The notes beneath the pieces are model-generated. The model saw only the letters and a list, made by a program, of their open reading frames with translations, did no database searches and was not told the origin of the DNA. A program made the position numbers and the translations under genes. Shown here piece after piece: positions 62,801-64,000 of a stretch of DNA of 64,000 bases (positions are counted from its first letter, which is position 1; each line of letters begins with the position of its first letter). Source of the stretch: Luscinia megarhynchos (taxonomy: Eukaryota; Chordata; Aves; Passeriformes; Turdidae); NCBI GenBank assembly GCA_034336665.1, contig JAPFBE010000002.1, forward strand, positions 36,993,406-37,057,405, given 5' to 3'.

Positions 62801-64000
62801 ATGTGAACAGGATAAAGCAGCCAATGTGTGGGGCTGAGGTGCAGCTCTGCCTGCAGCTGCAGCACAGCAGACAGGGACCTGCTACAGAGAGTGGATGTTC
62901 ACAGGGATTGTGTGGAAACTACCCTCAGAGCTGAGAACAAAGAGGATGAGAGGTAAAGTTGGGTGGTGATGTCTCTTTGGCAATAGGGAGGTGAGGGGAG
63001 CAGTATGTGCAAGAGGGAAGGGGAGGTTGGGAGTAAAATGGCCATGATATAAAATCAGCCTGGGAACACTGATTGCCTAGAGAAGAATAGCTGCTGTGCA
63101 TGTGGAGATGCATTAAGGCTTCCCCTAGGAAATGTTCCCCAGGAACCTCCACAACAGACAGGCTGCAGCAGTCAACCTCTGACCAGTGGGTCAGTGGAAA
63201 CACAGAAAGTTCCACTCCCAGATTCACCCCACTCAGCCATGGATGATTCTCACAAACAGTATTACTTCGTCAAGGATCAGTCTCAGCTTTCATGAGTGTC
63301 TCAGACAAACTCTCAGTCTGCAAAACACAGGAAGTCTAGACAGCAAGGCAGAGAAAGAGCCACCAAAGCAAAGGTGAGATCTGGGCCAGGAGGTGTTTAG
63401 CAGGGAACATTAGGAAAGGTCAGAAAACATGCAGAAGCAAACATGGGGCTCGAGACAGAAACAGTGTTTGTGCTGTAAGTGCTGGATTTAGGTCTGTGTT
63501 TCAGACAAGACATCTCTCACATGCTGTGGTGAGCTCCAGGGCGATCATCCTGAACATGAAATCTGTCTTACTTCATTAAAATAGAGGCCAAAATCTTCTT
63601 AGTTCATCCACTGAAATGTCAAGCAGCAAGTGGAAAAGGAGATGTTCCTTCATAGGAAAGATATCTGACAGTGTCACTTCACAAAGGATGTCAAAATGAG
63701 ACAGGGAAAACACCTGCAGTGGTGTCTATTCTCTGTTTCTGAGGCGGGGGAGAGAGGAGGAGAAAGGTGACAGATGTCATTTTGAAAGCAGCTTTTCTGT
63801 GTCTGAGTTCCCAGGCCACCCATGGGTGTGGGGGATGCCCATGCTGACAGACAGTGCTGAAGGGTGAAACCAGGGGAGGCACAGGTTCTGCAGCACCCAG
63901 CATCACCCAGAGCCAAGCACTCAGGGTGGCAGAGCAGAACAGAAGCCCAGACCCACTGTGGCTGTCTGAGTTCCCTTGTCTAAGGAATTAGGTCTCACCT
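59851..64000. other. Intergenic or unrecognised gene, two longer open frames
   Basis: This stretch holds a 173-codon + strand frame at 60097-60618 and a 166-codon minus-strand frame at 62244-62744. Neither resembles a family I know. The first contains a segment at 60478-60570 bounded by good splice-like signals. A 13-base A run at about 62435 lies inside the second. Nothing else was recognised up to the window end. Confidence 0.4.

Noticed and set aside
1..64000. CRISPR arrays, operons, prophage, endogenous retrovirus with internal genes
   Set aside because: No spaced direct repeats, bacterial-style gene packing, long terminal repeats or retroviral gene frames were seen. The window is vertebrate intron and intergenic DNA.

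Overview
The window is vertebrate nuclear DNA, almost certainly from a bird and probably a passerine (songbird). It has GT-AG introns, one CpG-island promoter and low gene density. Its interspersed repeats are dominated by CR1 LINE fragments carrying the avian TTCTRTGATTCTRTG-type tail. One repeat at about 14.5 kb is half of a tRNA-Ile joined to a CR1-like tail, the structure of the passerine SINE family TguSINE1. No bacterial, phage, viral or CRISPR content was seen.

Only one protein-coding gene can be supported: INO80C, the YL1-domain subunit of the INO80 chromatin-remodelling complex. It lies on the + strand in five coding exons (11721-11849, 31654-31764, 34666-34777, 36474-36541, 40867-40998) that join in frame to a 183-residue protein. 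Introns are about 19.8, 2.9, 1.7 and 4.3 kb. A CpG island at about 11.15-12.26 kb covers the start codon and carries two NRF1-type sites. The 3' UTR ends at an AATAAA signal at 41551.

Layout: 1-11.1 kb is intergenic with old and younger CR1 fragments; 11.15-12.26 kb is the promoter island; 11.72-41.58 kb is INO80C, whose first intron holds a short tandem repeat with a 20-bp palindrome, the passerine-type SINE, a decayed tRNA-SINE, a CR1 tail and microsatellites; 41.6-64 kb is intergenic with three short CR1 fragments, microsatellites, a 31-bp tandem duplication and no gene I can recognise. In mammals INO80C neighbours GALNT1; no GALNT1 exon was recognised here.

I found no convincing new biological system. 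The items most worth checking are the promoter details of INO80C (paired NRF1 palindromes, an upstream ATG inside one of them, a tandem splice donor), several near-perfect inverted repeats in unique sequence, and two unexplained open frames at 60.1-60.6 kb and 62.2-62.7 kb, one of which holds a symmetric exon-like segment. Limits: everything was read by eye, so old repeats, noncoding exons and conserved noncoding elements may have been missed.
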